Assembly (NCBI GenBank): GCA_964019135.1 | Contig: OZ025255.1 | Location: 19,569,708-19,633,707, forward strand | From: Arenicola marina | Lineage: Eukaryota; Annelida; Polychaeta; Arenicolidae | Reading direction: 5' to 3' | Length of the DNA: 64,000 bases | Part shown: positions 23,701 through 33,095 of the stretch, piece by piece | Position numbering within the stretch: the first letter of the stretch is position 1 | Layout: every line of letters starts with the position of its first letter | Program-made: the position numbers and the translations under genes | The notes under the pieces: generated by a model | The model's database searches: none | What the model saw: the letters and a program-made list of their open reading frames with translations, nothing else | Told to the model about the DNA's origin: nothing

Positions 23701-26700
23701 CACAGTCACTGCTCCACCAACAATGATGCATATTCTACGAAACATATTATGGAACCTATAATAATAGCTCTGTGTTGTTGTGCAGCCGTGCAGGTGACGG
23801 GTACGGAATACGTTGAGCGTGGCGGCATGGTGCGGCTGGTCTGCAACGCGTCCGGGCGGCCGGACCCACCGCATAACGTCGATTGGTACAAGGACGGGGA
23901 AAAGATCGAGTCGGACGCCGTGGGCGGAGTCATCATTACCAAGAAGATCGGGACCAAACAGCTCGTCAGCATGCTGGTGATCCAGGACACAGACATGACC
24001 GATGCCGGGGATTACATCTGCCGCTCCTCCAACAAGGACGCTGGCATGATCCAGGTCCGGATCCTGAACGGTGAGAAAAGGATGGATAGATGCTTCTTCT
24101 GGAGGTACAGGAGAAGTAGATTGAGAGTGCTGGCGAGAATGGGTACATATAGGGATCGTCGTTAAGGATTGCTGGTCGGGATGCTTCTGGATACATTGAG
24201 AGATAGTTAAGGATTACTAGTCAGACTTTTCAGGAAATGGGTAAGGATTACTGGTCAGAATGTTTCAGGAGATTGGGGAAATTAGTAAGGATTACTGGTC
24301 AGAATGTTTCAGGAGATTGGGGAAATTGGTAAGGATTACTGGTCAGAATGCTTCAGGAGATTGGGGAAATTGGTAAGGATTACTGGTCAGAATGTTTCAG
24401 GAGATTGGGGAAATTGGTAAGGATTACTGGTCAGAATGTTTCAGGAGATTGGGGAAATTGGTAAGGATTACTGGTCAGAATGTTTCAGGAGATTGGGGAA
24501 ATTGGTAACGATTACTGGTCAGAATGTTTCAGGAGATTGGGGAAATTGGTAAGGATTACTGGTCAGAATGTTTCAGGAGATTGGGGAAATTGGTAAAGTC
24601 TTACTTGTCGGGAGGCTGTTGAATGCATCTAGATATATTTATGATCTTGGAGACATCGGAACGGAGATACGGATTACTGATCGTGATTAGTGTTAGGGAG
24701 ACTGCTTCTGGAAATATCGAGATATATAAGCTAAGGATAATTGATCATTGCTTCTAGAGTCATCGGGACATCGTTAATAATTGCTGGTCGTGCTTAGTCT
24801 CAGGGATACGGCTTCTGGAGATATCTGGGGGTATTGAACGATCACATGTGTATAGATCTACTTCTGGAGACATCGGGAGATACTTAAGCATTCCCTGTCC
24901 AGAGTAGTGTTGATTGGACTGTTGCTGTAGTGTTGCCTCTGACGACTGGGATATGGCAGAGGATTGCTAGCCCTTTGCTACTTTATATGACATTGATTAC
25001 TTGTTGTAAACAGACAAAACTGATTTTGATGTGTATACTGCATGTTGTTTGTGATTGCTTAGATATCCAATTAAATATATCATCATTTGCTATATATATA
25101 TAAGGTTTAAGCAATTATTGCATACGCTGTTTGATATCGTGTTACATGATTAACGGCGCCTGCAAGGAGCATTGATTATCAATATGCGACTGTTCTGTTC
25201 TTATTAACTTACCTCTTGGCCGGTACTTAATGAAAGAATTGTCGTTTACAGTTCAGTCGCCGGTTGGAAAACGTGGTAAGCGATTTATTTGCTGTTTCTC
25301 TGTCTGCGTGTGACTGATTGTGAGTACATGGGACACCACTCACGTCAGGAACACCCGTATCCCTGATGTGCTCTATGACTACCTCCTTTACTATCCCTTT
25401 AACACCTTTGAATGAACCTCAATCGAAACTACGCCAATTTGTTCCCATATTTGCCATAGGAATACAATTTTGGAAAAAATAGCACCGAATAATGCTTCTT
25501 GGGTGTATCCTCTGATATACAAACCAGTCTGGTCCTGGTGTCCCATGGCATATTTCAAAGGTGGAAGCAATTTTCACACAAGCCAGACTGAAACATTCAC
25601 CACGTTATATGTTGAGTGTGGCCGCCAGGTGTATCCTGGAGTCGCGGGGGACTTTAACGACAATCCTCGTGTTTGGCGCGCGTCGATCGCTTTATTAAAG
25701 CGCCGAATCACGTGACTAAGTAATATCAAGTTTCTGAAGAACATGGACGTTACGCGCGTGAAACAAGGGTCACCAGGAGACGATTGGGAAGCACTCTTGT
25801 GCAGCAACGGCAGCCGCCGATTGCCTAGTGGCTGAAAACTAAAATCCCTTTCAAAAATCCCACAATGGTTGACTTCCATTATCCCACCTTGGAATCCAAG
25901 CGACAACTTCACTACAGAGTCCTATATAATGCCGAGATGCCCTGACGAGAACCGTTATAGTACGCGCCTCCGGGATATACAAGGATCATGCACACTAACA
26001 CCAGCCGAGGAACATTTAGTCGAACGTATGAAGCTTAAGGGAACCCCTCCTATTCTTTCTGTCTTTTGAAGATTTCATGAGTCAGATGCAACAGCTTGAC
26101 AAACCGCGCCAGGGTAAGTGAACATGGCGTCTTTGTTCATCTTACTCGCTGTCGTGGCCTCGCATCCCAATGTCTTATATATATATATATATATATATAT
26201 CTATTTATTATAGCACGCAGTGCAAACCCGTTTGTTGAACACTTATGTTCCCATAAATTATGCTTAGAGTTAGTGTAAGAATGCACCCGACATTGGCATA
26301 TTACTGGCAAAACAGCTTGACAACTTGATGACAAGGATACGTCATTTGACGATTCCAACATACAGAAAACTAACGACTCTAAGATGATACACACACCTTG
26401 GTACTATAACGGACAGAATGGAAGTCGTGTACAGTCGTGTAAATTTTAATATATTCATGTAACTTATAGACATGTTTAAATATGATATACCCATATATAT
26501 TAGACACACGTAATACATATGTTAGAGGATTGCAACTAATATAAAAACTTCGCATATAGTTCTGTCAAAGAAGTTCAATGAAAGAAACTTTCATATTCTC
26601 CTAGATTACGCATGTTACCCCAGTCCAGTGTTAACGCAAGCGATAGCCCTAATATAGCGTTGCACCGGCTGCATGTTTAACATTGTGCACCCATGTGAAC

Positions 26701-27431
26701 AGTGTCCCAGATCTCCCTATTCACGTGGACATTTCAGTCTGGTTTGTGACTCAGTTGTGTGTCACCAACATTGCTATTTTTACGTATTCTTAGTTCATAA
26801 TTGATTTCGTTGATCCATTTATGTATATATCACACTTTTATTAGGTATGAGTGAAACATTTGCGTATTTATCAATGTTGTTTCCTACGTTTGTTTACCAT
26901 GACGTCTTTCTCAATAATGCACAATAAGTGTTGATTCACTTATACCCTTTTTTAAATTATACCTGTTCTGTCGTGTCTGTCACTATATATGTAAGGTTGT
27001 CAATGAATAATTGTCTCTTTACAAGTTCAACACTTGATGTTTATTATCCGGGTATTAACATAGAATTAGTACATTTTTATAATTTAAAATTATTGCAATA
27101 ACTAAAATTAGTTACAACCGGAGTTAATGCCGGAAAGTAGACAGTATGTAACATGTAGCAAGAATTTATTTGATGATTGTTGGAATTCATATTTACGCTT
27201 TGTCACTGGGAATGTCCTGACCAATTTAGATGTCTATGAATTTTTTATGTTGTGTTCATATTGCGTGCATATCCTGCCCTTTCAGGTACCTCGACGGGGG
27301 AGGCGCGGTCGGGCGCTACCGCGGTCACTCTCCACAACAACCAATCACGGTCGTCGTTACTAACGACATTCGGCAGCCTGTTGGCGATGATGGTACTCTT
27401 CTACGACACCAGATGGCGTCTGACGTCCTGA
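16898..27431 (+). CDS. Dpr/zig-8-like two-Ig cell-surface protein (3' part of gene)
   Basis: Seven candidate exons on the + strand: 16898-17114, 18816-19142, 19866-19892, 23786-24070, 25252-25275, 26072-26113 and 27286-27431. Every junction is phase 1, so optional exons can be skipped without changing frame. Domain order is the second half of a V-type Ig, a linker, a C2/I-type Ig, a short stalk and a hydrophobic C-terminus. The first Ig has VTW, LTIG, WSL and DEGVYEC; the second has RLVCNASG, DWYKDG, the AVGGV turn and DAGDYIC. These are hallmarks of insect Dpr and nematode ZIG-8 proteins, which mediate synaptic and axonal recognition by pairing with partner Ig proteins outside the cell. The signal peptide and first Ig1 cysteine are missing and must come from exons upstream, not seen here. 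Other two- or three-Ig families (IgLON, lachesin) are the main alternative. Function is inferred from family resemblance. Confidence 0.75.
17115..18815 (+). other. Intron with a (TC)n microsatellite
   Basis: (TC)n microsatellite at about 17363-17415. A possible extra exon beginning after TTTCAG at 18173 has no phase-compatible good donor and was not called. The rest is AT-rich single-copy sequence. Confidence 0.6.
18816..19142 (+). CDS. Candidate optional exon: 109-residue Pro-rich, polybasic linker
   Basis: Bounded by TTTCCCACTGTAG and the donor GTAAGA, 327 nt, phase 1 at both ends and open throughout. It would insert between the two Ig domains a disordered segment rich in Pro, Arg and Lys, with GPRRRKKRTS near its middle and PPVRRMLP later, ending near CTCMPVFV. 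PRRRKKR fits a furin-type processing site (basic cluster with R-x-K/R-R). No family was recognised. An ATG lies 2 nt after the acceptor, so an alternative first exon is another possibility. It is supported by splice signals, phase and length of open frame only, with no homology. Confidence 0.42.
19866..19892 (+). CDS. Candidate 27-nt microexon, inter-Ig linker
   Basis: Preceded by a strong pyrimidine tract ending ATTCTTTCAG and followed by GTAAGA. It is 27 nt, phase 1 at both ends, and encodes VPISDTVP plus split codons. Joined directly to Ig1 and Ig2 it gives LLNVRNVPISDTVPAVQV, which suits the V-P-x-I-containing linker usual between Dpr-like Ig domains. Confidence 0.6.
20139..20262. repeat. 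CATCATCACCATGACCACC simple repeat
   Basis: Tandem CATCAT, CACCATGACCACC and GTCATCATCACC motifs with irregular spacing; an imperfect trinucleotide-derived array inside the intron. Confidence 0.85.
20569..20755. repeat. TA-rich microsatellite
   Basis: Long (TA)n interrupted by TACATA, TAACATA and GTATAAATATA segments. The Tyr/Ile open frames on the - strand are artefacts of this composition. Confidence 0.93.
22240..22700. repeat. Irregular 85-92 bp tandem repeat, about 5 copies
   Basis: Each unit carries TTGACACGTGTCCCACTATG, CATCTACCCTCGATAATCCG, GTAGCATCCCCGA and CAGAAATGCAGAAACTTGCC. TTGACACG-type starts are near 22243, 22373, 22463, 22555 and 22641. The first unit is longer and more diverged. 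Confidence 0.9.
23786..24070 (+). CDS. Exon: Ig domain 2 (C2/I-type)
   Basis: Acceptor TGTTGTTGTGCAG, donor GTGAGA at 24071, 285 nt, phase 1 at both ends. It encodes a whole Ig fold in one exon: VQVTGTEYVERGG, then the first cysteine in RLVCNASG (with an N-x-S glycosylation sequon), WYKDG, the DAVGGVIIT turn, SMLVIQDTD and the second cysteine in DAGDYICRSSN, ending QVRILNG. A GG-V/I turn after a D and a closing V-L-N-G are usual in the second Ig of Dpr/zig-8 proteins. Confidence 0.9.
24241..24595. repeat. 44-bp minisatellite in intron
   Basis: About eight nearly identical copies of a 44-bp unit with TAAGGATTACTGGTCAGAAT, GTTTCAGGAG and ATTGGGGAAATTGG. Diverged echoes of the same theme (GGATTACTGATCG, GCTTCTGGAGAC) continue to about 24900 and precede the array from about 24165, showing an old, decayed array around a young core. 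Confidence 0.95.
25252..25275 (+). CDS. Candidate 24-nt microexon, stalk
   Basis: Acceptor GTCGTTTACAG and donor GTAAGC, 24 nt, phase 1 at both ends. Encodes a Val from the split codon and then QSPVGKR. It fits directly after ILNG of Ig2. The nearby alternative acceptor TTCAG at 25256 would break the phase. Confidence 0.5.
26072..26113 (+). CDS. Candidate 42-nt microexon, stalk
   Basis: A very good acceptor (CTATTCTTTCTGTCTTTTGAAG) and a consensus donor GTAAGT bound a 42-nt segment, phase 1 at both ends. It encodes an Asp from the split codon and then FMSQMQQLDKPRQ. Hydrophilic, no domain; it would lengthen the membrane-proximal stalk. Called on splice signals and phase. Confidence 0.55.
26114..27285 (+). 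other. Last intron of the Ig gene
   Basis: AT-rich single-copy sequence with (TA)n at about 26176-26200. Nothing else was recognised. Confidence 0.55.
27286..27431 (+). CDS. Terminal exon: stalk end and hydrophobic C-terminus
   Basis: Acceptor CCTGCCCTTTCAG, phase 1 start, stop TGA at 27429-27431. It encodes TSTGEARSGATAVTLHNNQS (N-Q-S sequon), then SLLTTFGSLLAMMVLFY followed by DTRWRLTS and the stop. The hydrophobic run of about 16 residues near the C-terminus fits either a GPI-attachment signal, as reported for Dpr proteins, or a short membrane anchor with an eight-residue tail. The final charged residues make the GPI reading less certain. Confidence 0.75.
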
Positions 27432-29049
27432 CCTGCTCCCGTCGTTGATTCTAGTGTTGTTATTACCTGTGTTGCTGCCTGATTCAGGGACCGCGCAGAC
27501 CCCCGGGTCCTGGCCTATCTTTGTGAGCGCTGGTCTGTTCTGTAAGCCCTCATCCCATGTTCAACCCCAGCTCCTGGAATCCCCAGATATATTAACGTTT
27601 ATGGCGTACGCCCGATGATAGTACCCGAAGCTGTTTGATGTAATAGCGAACCTTTCGATTCCGACACTGCACGAACTGCATTTTGATACATAGCCGGCAG
27701 CTGTGTTTATTAATCGGGTCAAAACAAAGTCAGCCAGCAAACAAGAAGATACGAGGCGATTTAAGTTTCATGACCGCCAAATGTTGTCCCATGGACAGAT
27801 TGTGGCGCTATGCGGGGGTGGAGATGGAGGAGGGTGGGGGGTGATGGTAAAGCACACAGGTGTATTCCTATGGGTCATTATCACAAGCCTGTTTATCTAT
27901 GTGGGGGTGACGGTGATCTGGACACACTACAAGTGACGGAGTCGAGGCGTGGAAAAAGACGGTGAGTGTGTAGTGAGTGCATAACATGCTGGCCTGGTCG
28001 TAGAGGGACCAGGGGTCACGCGCATATGGTATCGGCCAACAGCAGGTGGGTGGGCGGCGTGCCAGCGAGCCAGCATCATATTCCTGCATCTCTTTTTTTA
28101 ATATGCTTTAATGCGCGAATGTCGCCTGAGCGTCTGTCTTAATTATAACTTGTGAATGGAGGTTGTGCGGAGCTATAATTGTGCGTGTGCGTTTTGTGAT
28201 TGGCTGAGATGTATGAGACTTTTGTACGAGTCCGTGATTTGCTGTCGTGCGCACTAGTCACTGTGAAGACACGCTATCGGTTTGTGACGCCTTGTTGATT
28301 ATTACCCTCCAGTTATACATACATTCCCGAAATGACCGTCGATCGCACGTGGAGCAAGCACCGGCTTTCTGTTATTTCTTGGAGTGTTGCACATCTTGTT
28401 ATCTTTGGCATATATGCTGTCTATATCAGCCTCTTACCAGATATAGTGCGTAGGCTCTATCAGTCGCATAGTGGTGTTGCGTAATATTGTGAACAAAACC
28501 CAGTCCACGACCATCGGCCTCATAACTTAATTCCTGGACTTCTTTTAACAGTCAAATTGATATCTTGAATGTGTGAACCATGTTTTGATTGAACGTGAAA
28601 TAATAATGCCAACAGAGAATTGGTGATAAAGTAAGTGTTCTTCTTTTTTGAACTACAATTGGTAATATTTACCAAGAGCCACTCATTGAGTTTAAATTAG
28701 TATCCAGGATACTAGTTCCGATAACGCCCTGGCTCTCCAGGGAAGCTTCTCTTTTCTTCTTATAGGCATTAGGTAGTTTTGTCTATACATATCTTCTCCA
28801 ATCCTGCACCAAACCTTGACTTCCTGTTGCCTTTTGTGATGTCATTCCCACCAAAACATCCAGTATGGCGCACGCGCACATTGAAGTCACGTGAACATAC
28901 AGATTCTGCGGGACTGACGCGAGTCCTAATCCGCGTGTACAGCTAAAACCTACGTGTACATAGTATACATATGTTAACGTACGAGATAATGTATTGTGTT
29001 AGTATGTGATTATTCATAATGTTGTGTGTGAAGCGATTATTAAAATAAA
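27432..29049 (+). other. Probable 3' UTR and downstream sequence of the Ig gene
   Basis: No further exon is needed after the stop at 27431. An AATAAA at 29044-29049 is a possible polyadenylation signal, though 1.6 kb is a long UTR. No conserved coding seen. Confidence 0.35.
29044..29049 (+). promoter_or_regulatory. Candidate polyadenylation signal AATAAA
   Basis: AATAAA in TTAAAATAAAGAG, followed by T-rich sequence. Position relative to the Ig gene stop is plausible; usage is unproven. Confidence 0.3.
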
Positions 29050-32000
29050 GAGTTTTTATATATTTTGAACGGTTTTTGTTTGCTGAATTACTATTTAGCA
29101 ATATGGGTGGAATGATATACGCCTTAAAAGTCGGAAATGTTACAGAAATCTCTTTTTTTATACATACTGATACTACTTAAAGTTGCACGTGAAGTTGTTT
29201 CGCTGTTGCCAAATTTGCGTATAAGAACACAAACCTAAGGTCTTAAGGTTCATAACAGACAATAAACACCTACCATATCGCTCACCAATTATCTGCCAAT
29301 GAGCAAAACATTTCAAATTCATGAATTGTCCGCCACAAAAATGAAAACTTGTGCTGATTTGAAACGTCATAAACGTGTGTAAACAAGTCGTTTACCGGTG
29401 CCATTGACAGGGGGCCCAAGCGCTAAATATATGAGACAATAGAAGCGTCCGGAGCGCCACTTTTTATTTGGCGGTGGCCGTGGACACTGCTTGTGGTCAA
29501 AGGTAACATTTCCTGTTTATGTTTAGTTTGGTACAGCCGTTGCAACGGTCAGCTCCACATGTAACTTTAAATGTTTATGCAAAAGTGTATCGAGGTTTAA
29601 ATATTGATTCGGGGAACAGCTGGGCAAACGGAAAGGCCGATTGACTGAAATTTACGTGAGATGCGGATATGACATATATTTTTTGCTTCAAGGTTAAAAA
29701 TTGCTAATGGTACTAAAATGGTGTGTTGGGTGATGTGAACATTATATGTACACCAGAGAAATTTTGCAAGGATATTTCTACAAGTGGGTGATGCGGGGGG
29801 GGGGGGTGAATAAGCGTGCAAAATACCTTCGGTTACAGATGTATAAAACATATGTCGCAAGAAAGTCGATGGCAGCATAAATGTTGCTCGGTCACTAACA
29901 CAATAATAATTTAACGTCAAACTGTTAACTCACAAACGTAAAAGAAATGATTGCACAAACTTAGAGCGTCTTATGATTGACTAATACCCACCATAAACCA
30001 CTGAGAGATTTCGCTCCTAACCTGATACTTCTATATTGGATTAATAGTGTCATTGAGCCCTGCGCCACTCGTTCTCGGACCTTTGAATCCACTCAATGTA
30101 ACAATGCGACGATAGCCCAGTTCTATCTTATTTTTAATCATACAATAAACAATATTTCAACATTGAACTTCATCTTGGCACATTAACAGATAAAATGCTA
30201 TGTCGTATTTCAGTACTTTGCAAAACGCATAGAGGCAAATGAAGCTCCTCACAATCTGACTCCCCCCCCCCCCCCGCACCACCAACAACGCTACATCCTC
30301 CCTCTCAGGAATATCGGTTACATCAAGAAAGTCGCCCCTCGCCTCTCCAACGTCACACAAACCGCCATTATATTGTGCACCCCACCCCCAGCCTCCCCCA
30401 CCATCCCCAACACCCCCCTCCCCTTCTCATCCCAGGCCGGTCACGTGCCATAGATCACGATTATGAAGTCTAGGCTCACTCTTCGACGCCGTTATTTCGC
30501 CACCGATGACCTTGACTGGTTATAATGCCTTCCACCGGAAATGACGTCGCGATTCGGCCTTCAAGCACCGCTCTTGCCCCCACTCACCTCCATCTTCCCC
30601 CAAATGCCCCCATCCTGCCTCCTCCTCCCTCTACCGCTCCCCCTCTCCATAACCCTCCTTTGCGTACCCTCTTCCCCAGCAGGGGCGGGTGTTGAGTTGT
30701 GTGTTCAGCCCACATGGCAAGTTATCACTGCTACCAGCCGCCGTGGTAACGGCAGTATTAAGGGCCGGGGGCCGGGTGTATTGGGTGCGACATGGGAGGC
30801 GCTGGGGCTCCCCCAACCAAATGCAATACAAAACCACTTTATTACCATCGAATCAAGAGACACTTCTTGTGGCAACCGTGGTGCATCTGCGGCCAGAGAG
30901 CCGCTCAATACTGACTATAAACAAAGGGACCGCGGCATAACCTGCACAGCGTATCAATAACTGTTGTTGCACTCTTCGCAAACACAAAGAATATAACATA
31001 ATGGTGGATTAAGTATATATATAATATGTAAACGCTTCAAACTTTCTGTCAACTCTGACAATAATACGTGCCTTATGAGTCATTATATTTTATATTTATT
31101 AAATATATAAATGTTGACTTTCCTTTCATGAAATTCAAACAAAAGAGCTAAACTTTCCGATGACATGGATTTACAGATAGCCAGTGGGCTAGCGCATCAC
31201 GACTAAATATTCAACGTTATACTGACAGGGCACAACGTATATTTATAACTTATGTCATATAATTTCATTACTAATGTTGGAATTTTGGAATTTCTGGCAC
31301 GCAATTTTTTATGATTTAATTAAGAATTGTTGTCTTCCTTCCTTCACATTTCTGTCACTATTTAAATACTAGTATACACTTTAATGCCATAGGTCCAAAA
31401 GGGTTATATATCGCATACAACAATTTATATTAGATTTACATTTCATGAATAAGAGCAAAATGCAAACCTTTTAGTATCGCCGGATTTCATCCATTTTCGG
31501 TTCACAGGTTATTTGCCACCACTGAAGTTTAAACAGTTATGGCTTCGTCCTTACTAATTGCTATAATTTGATGCCAAACCAATGCACTTAGATAACGACA
31601 ATGGCTGCTTCTTCGCTTCCCCCTTGTATACTAACGTTCCATGGGCATTTCAATTTAAAAAAGGATAGGCATGTTTAATAGCCCAAATTCTCTACGTTTG
31701 TCTTCCGTCTAGTGCACAAACCATTGGATGCATAGCCAAAAGACTTGGAATTAATTCATTTGGAACTAAGCGTCTCCAAGCATCCCTATCTTTATGCTGC
31801 ATGTGTAGTGATTGAACCGGCAGCATGCTGGATGATTTGGACCTTGACACTTGACTGCTGTAGCTCACAAACGTCCGAAGTCTCACTGTTTCTTTTGAAA
31901 TACCACACGAAATTTGTAAATCAGAACCAATAGAACGGTATAACGAGATAGCATACAGCAGTTTGCTTTGCAGAAAATTGGAGATAGAGATAGACTGAGC

Positions 32001-32204
32001 ACGTCCCCATCTCGCGCCCACGCGATGGGATAGGTCGGTTACTGTGGAACCCTTCTCACAGGGCAAATACCGCTTCATAACGTACTCGTCCCAGTCCTCC
32101 AGTCATCATGCACCCATGACAAAATACAAAATGACGACTGGGGATTCAAGGTTCCGTCGTTCTAAGTGGCATAACGTCACTAACTATGAACGACGTCTGC
32201 GGAC
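29050..32204. other. Intergenic, no gene seen
   Basis: Contains a C run near 30263-30276 and C-rich sequence to 30425. The rest is AT-rich single-copy sequence. Short open frames show no domain. Confidence 0.5.
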
Positions 32205-32870
32205 GCCTTATGTGTCCTGCGGGTCTTATGTGTCCTGCGGGTCTTATGTGTCCTGCGGGTCTTATGTGTCCTGCGGGCCTTATGTGTCCTGCGGGCCTTA
32301 TGTGTCCTGCGGGTCTTATGTGTCCTGCGGGTCTTATGGGTCCTGCGGGCCTTATGTGTCCTGCGGGTCTTATGTGTCCTGCGGGTCTTATGTATCCTGC
32401 GGGCCTTATGTGTCCTGCGGGTCTTATGTGTCCTGCGGGCCTTATGTGTCCTGCGGGTGTTATGTGTCCTGCGGGTCTTATGTATCCTGCGGGTCTTATG
32501 TATCCTGCGGGCCTTATGTGTCCTGCGGGCCTTATGTGTCCTGCGGGCCTTATGTGTCCTGCGGGTCTTATGTGTCCTGCGGGTCTTATGTGTCCTGCGG
32601 GTCTTATGTGTCCTGCGGGTCTTATGTGTCCTGCGGGTCTTATGTGTCCTGCGGGCCATATGTGTCCTGCAGGTCTTATGCGTCCTGCGGGTCTTATGTG
32701 TCCTGCGGGTCCTGCGGGTCTTATGTGTCCTGCGGGTCCTGCGGGTCTTATGTGTCCTGCGGGTCTTATGTGTCCTGCGGGCCTTATGTGTCCTGCGGGT
32801 CTTATGTGTCCTGCGGGTCCTGCGGGTCTCATGTGTCCTGCGGGTATGTGTCCTGCAGGTCTTATGTGTC
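32205..32870. repeat. 18-bp minisatellite TCTTATGTGTCCTGCGGG
   Basis: About 36 copies of TCTTATGTGTCCTGCGGG, with GCCTTATG and TATCCTG variants and three 9-bp partial copies (TCCTGCGGG). The unit is six codons long and stop-free in several frames on both strands, producing SYVSCG, GLMCPA and HIRPAG cycles that are not genes. Confidence 0.96.
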
Positions 32871-32904
32871 CCGCATCGCCGTTTCACTCCCCATATTATG
32901 GCTA

Positions 32905-33095
32905 GGCTCAGGGGATTAAGGGTTAGGGATCAGGGATTGGGCATTAGGGCTCATCGGTTAGGTATTAGGGGTTAGGGATTGAGGACTATGGGTCAGATAT
33001 TACGAATTAGGGCTCAGGGGTCAGGAATTAGGTTTTAGGAGTCAGGAATTGGGATGAGAGTTCAAAGTTAGGGCCTATGAATTGGGCCCACGGCT
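32905..33095. repeat. Degenerate TTAGGG-like repeat patch
   Basis: Repeated GGTTAGGG, ATTAGGG, GATCAGGG, GGTTAGGT and AATTAGGG words at irregular 6-14 bp spacing, directly downstream of the 18-bp array. It resembles a decayed interstitial telomere-type repeat; a chance G-rich simple repeat is the alternative. Confidence 0.55.

Larger units (their letters stand above)
19893..23785 (+). other. Large intron with several simple repeats
   Basis: Holds a CATCATCACCATGACCACC array (about 20139-20262), ACCTTTA repeats near 20410, a 200-bp TA-rich microsatellite (20569-20755), a poly-A run (about 22000-22017) and an irregular 85-92 bp repeat at 22240-22700. No further exon was recognised with confidence. 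Confidence 0.6.

Noticed and set aside
27703..27936. Alternative last exon with a membrane helix (VFLWVIITSLFIYVGVTVIW)
   Set aside because: The nearest acceptor gives the wrong phase for this frame, and the exon at 27286 already supplies an in-phase stop and hydrophobic end.
32044..32975. Frames of 170-290 residues on both strands in the 18-bp array
   Set aside because: Stop-free six-codon repeat; no supporting unique sequence.
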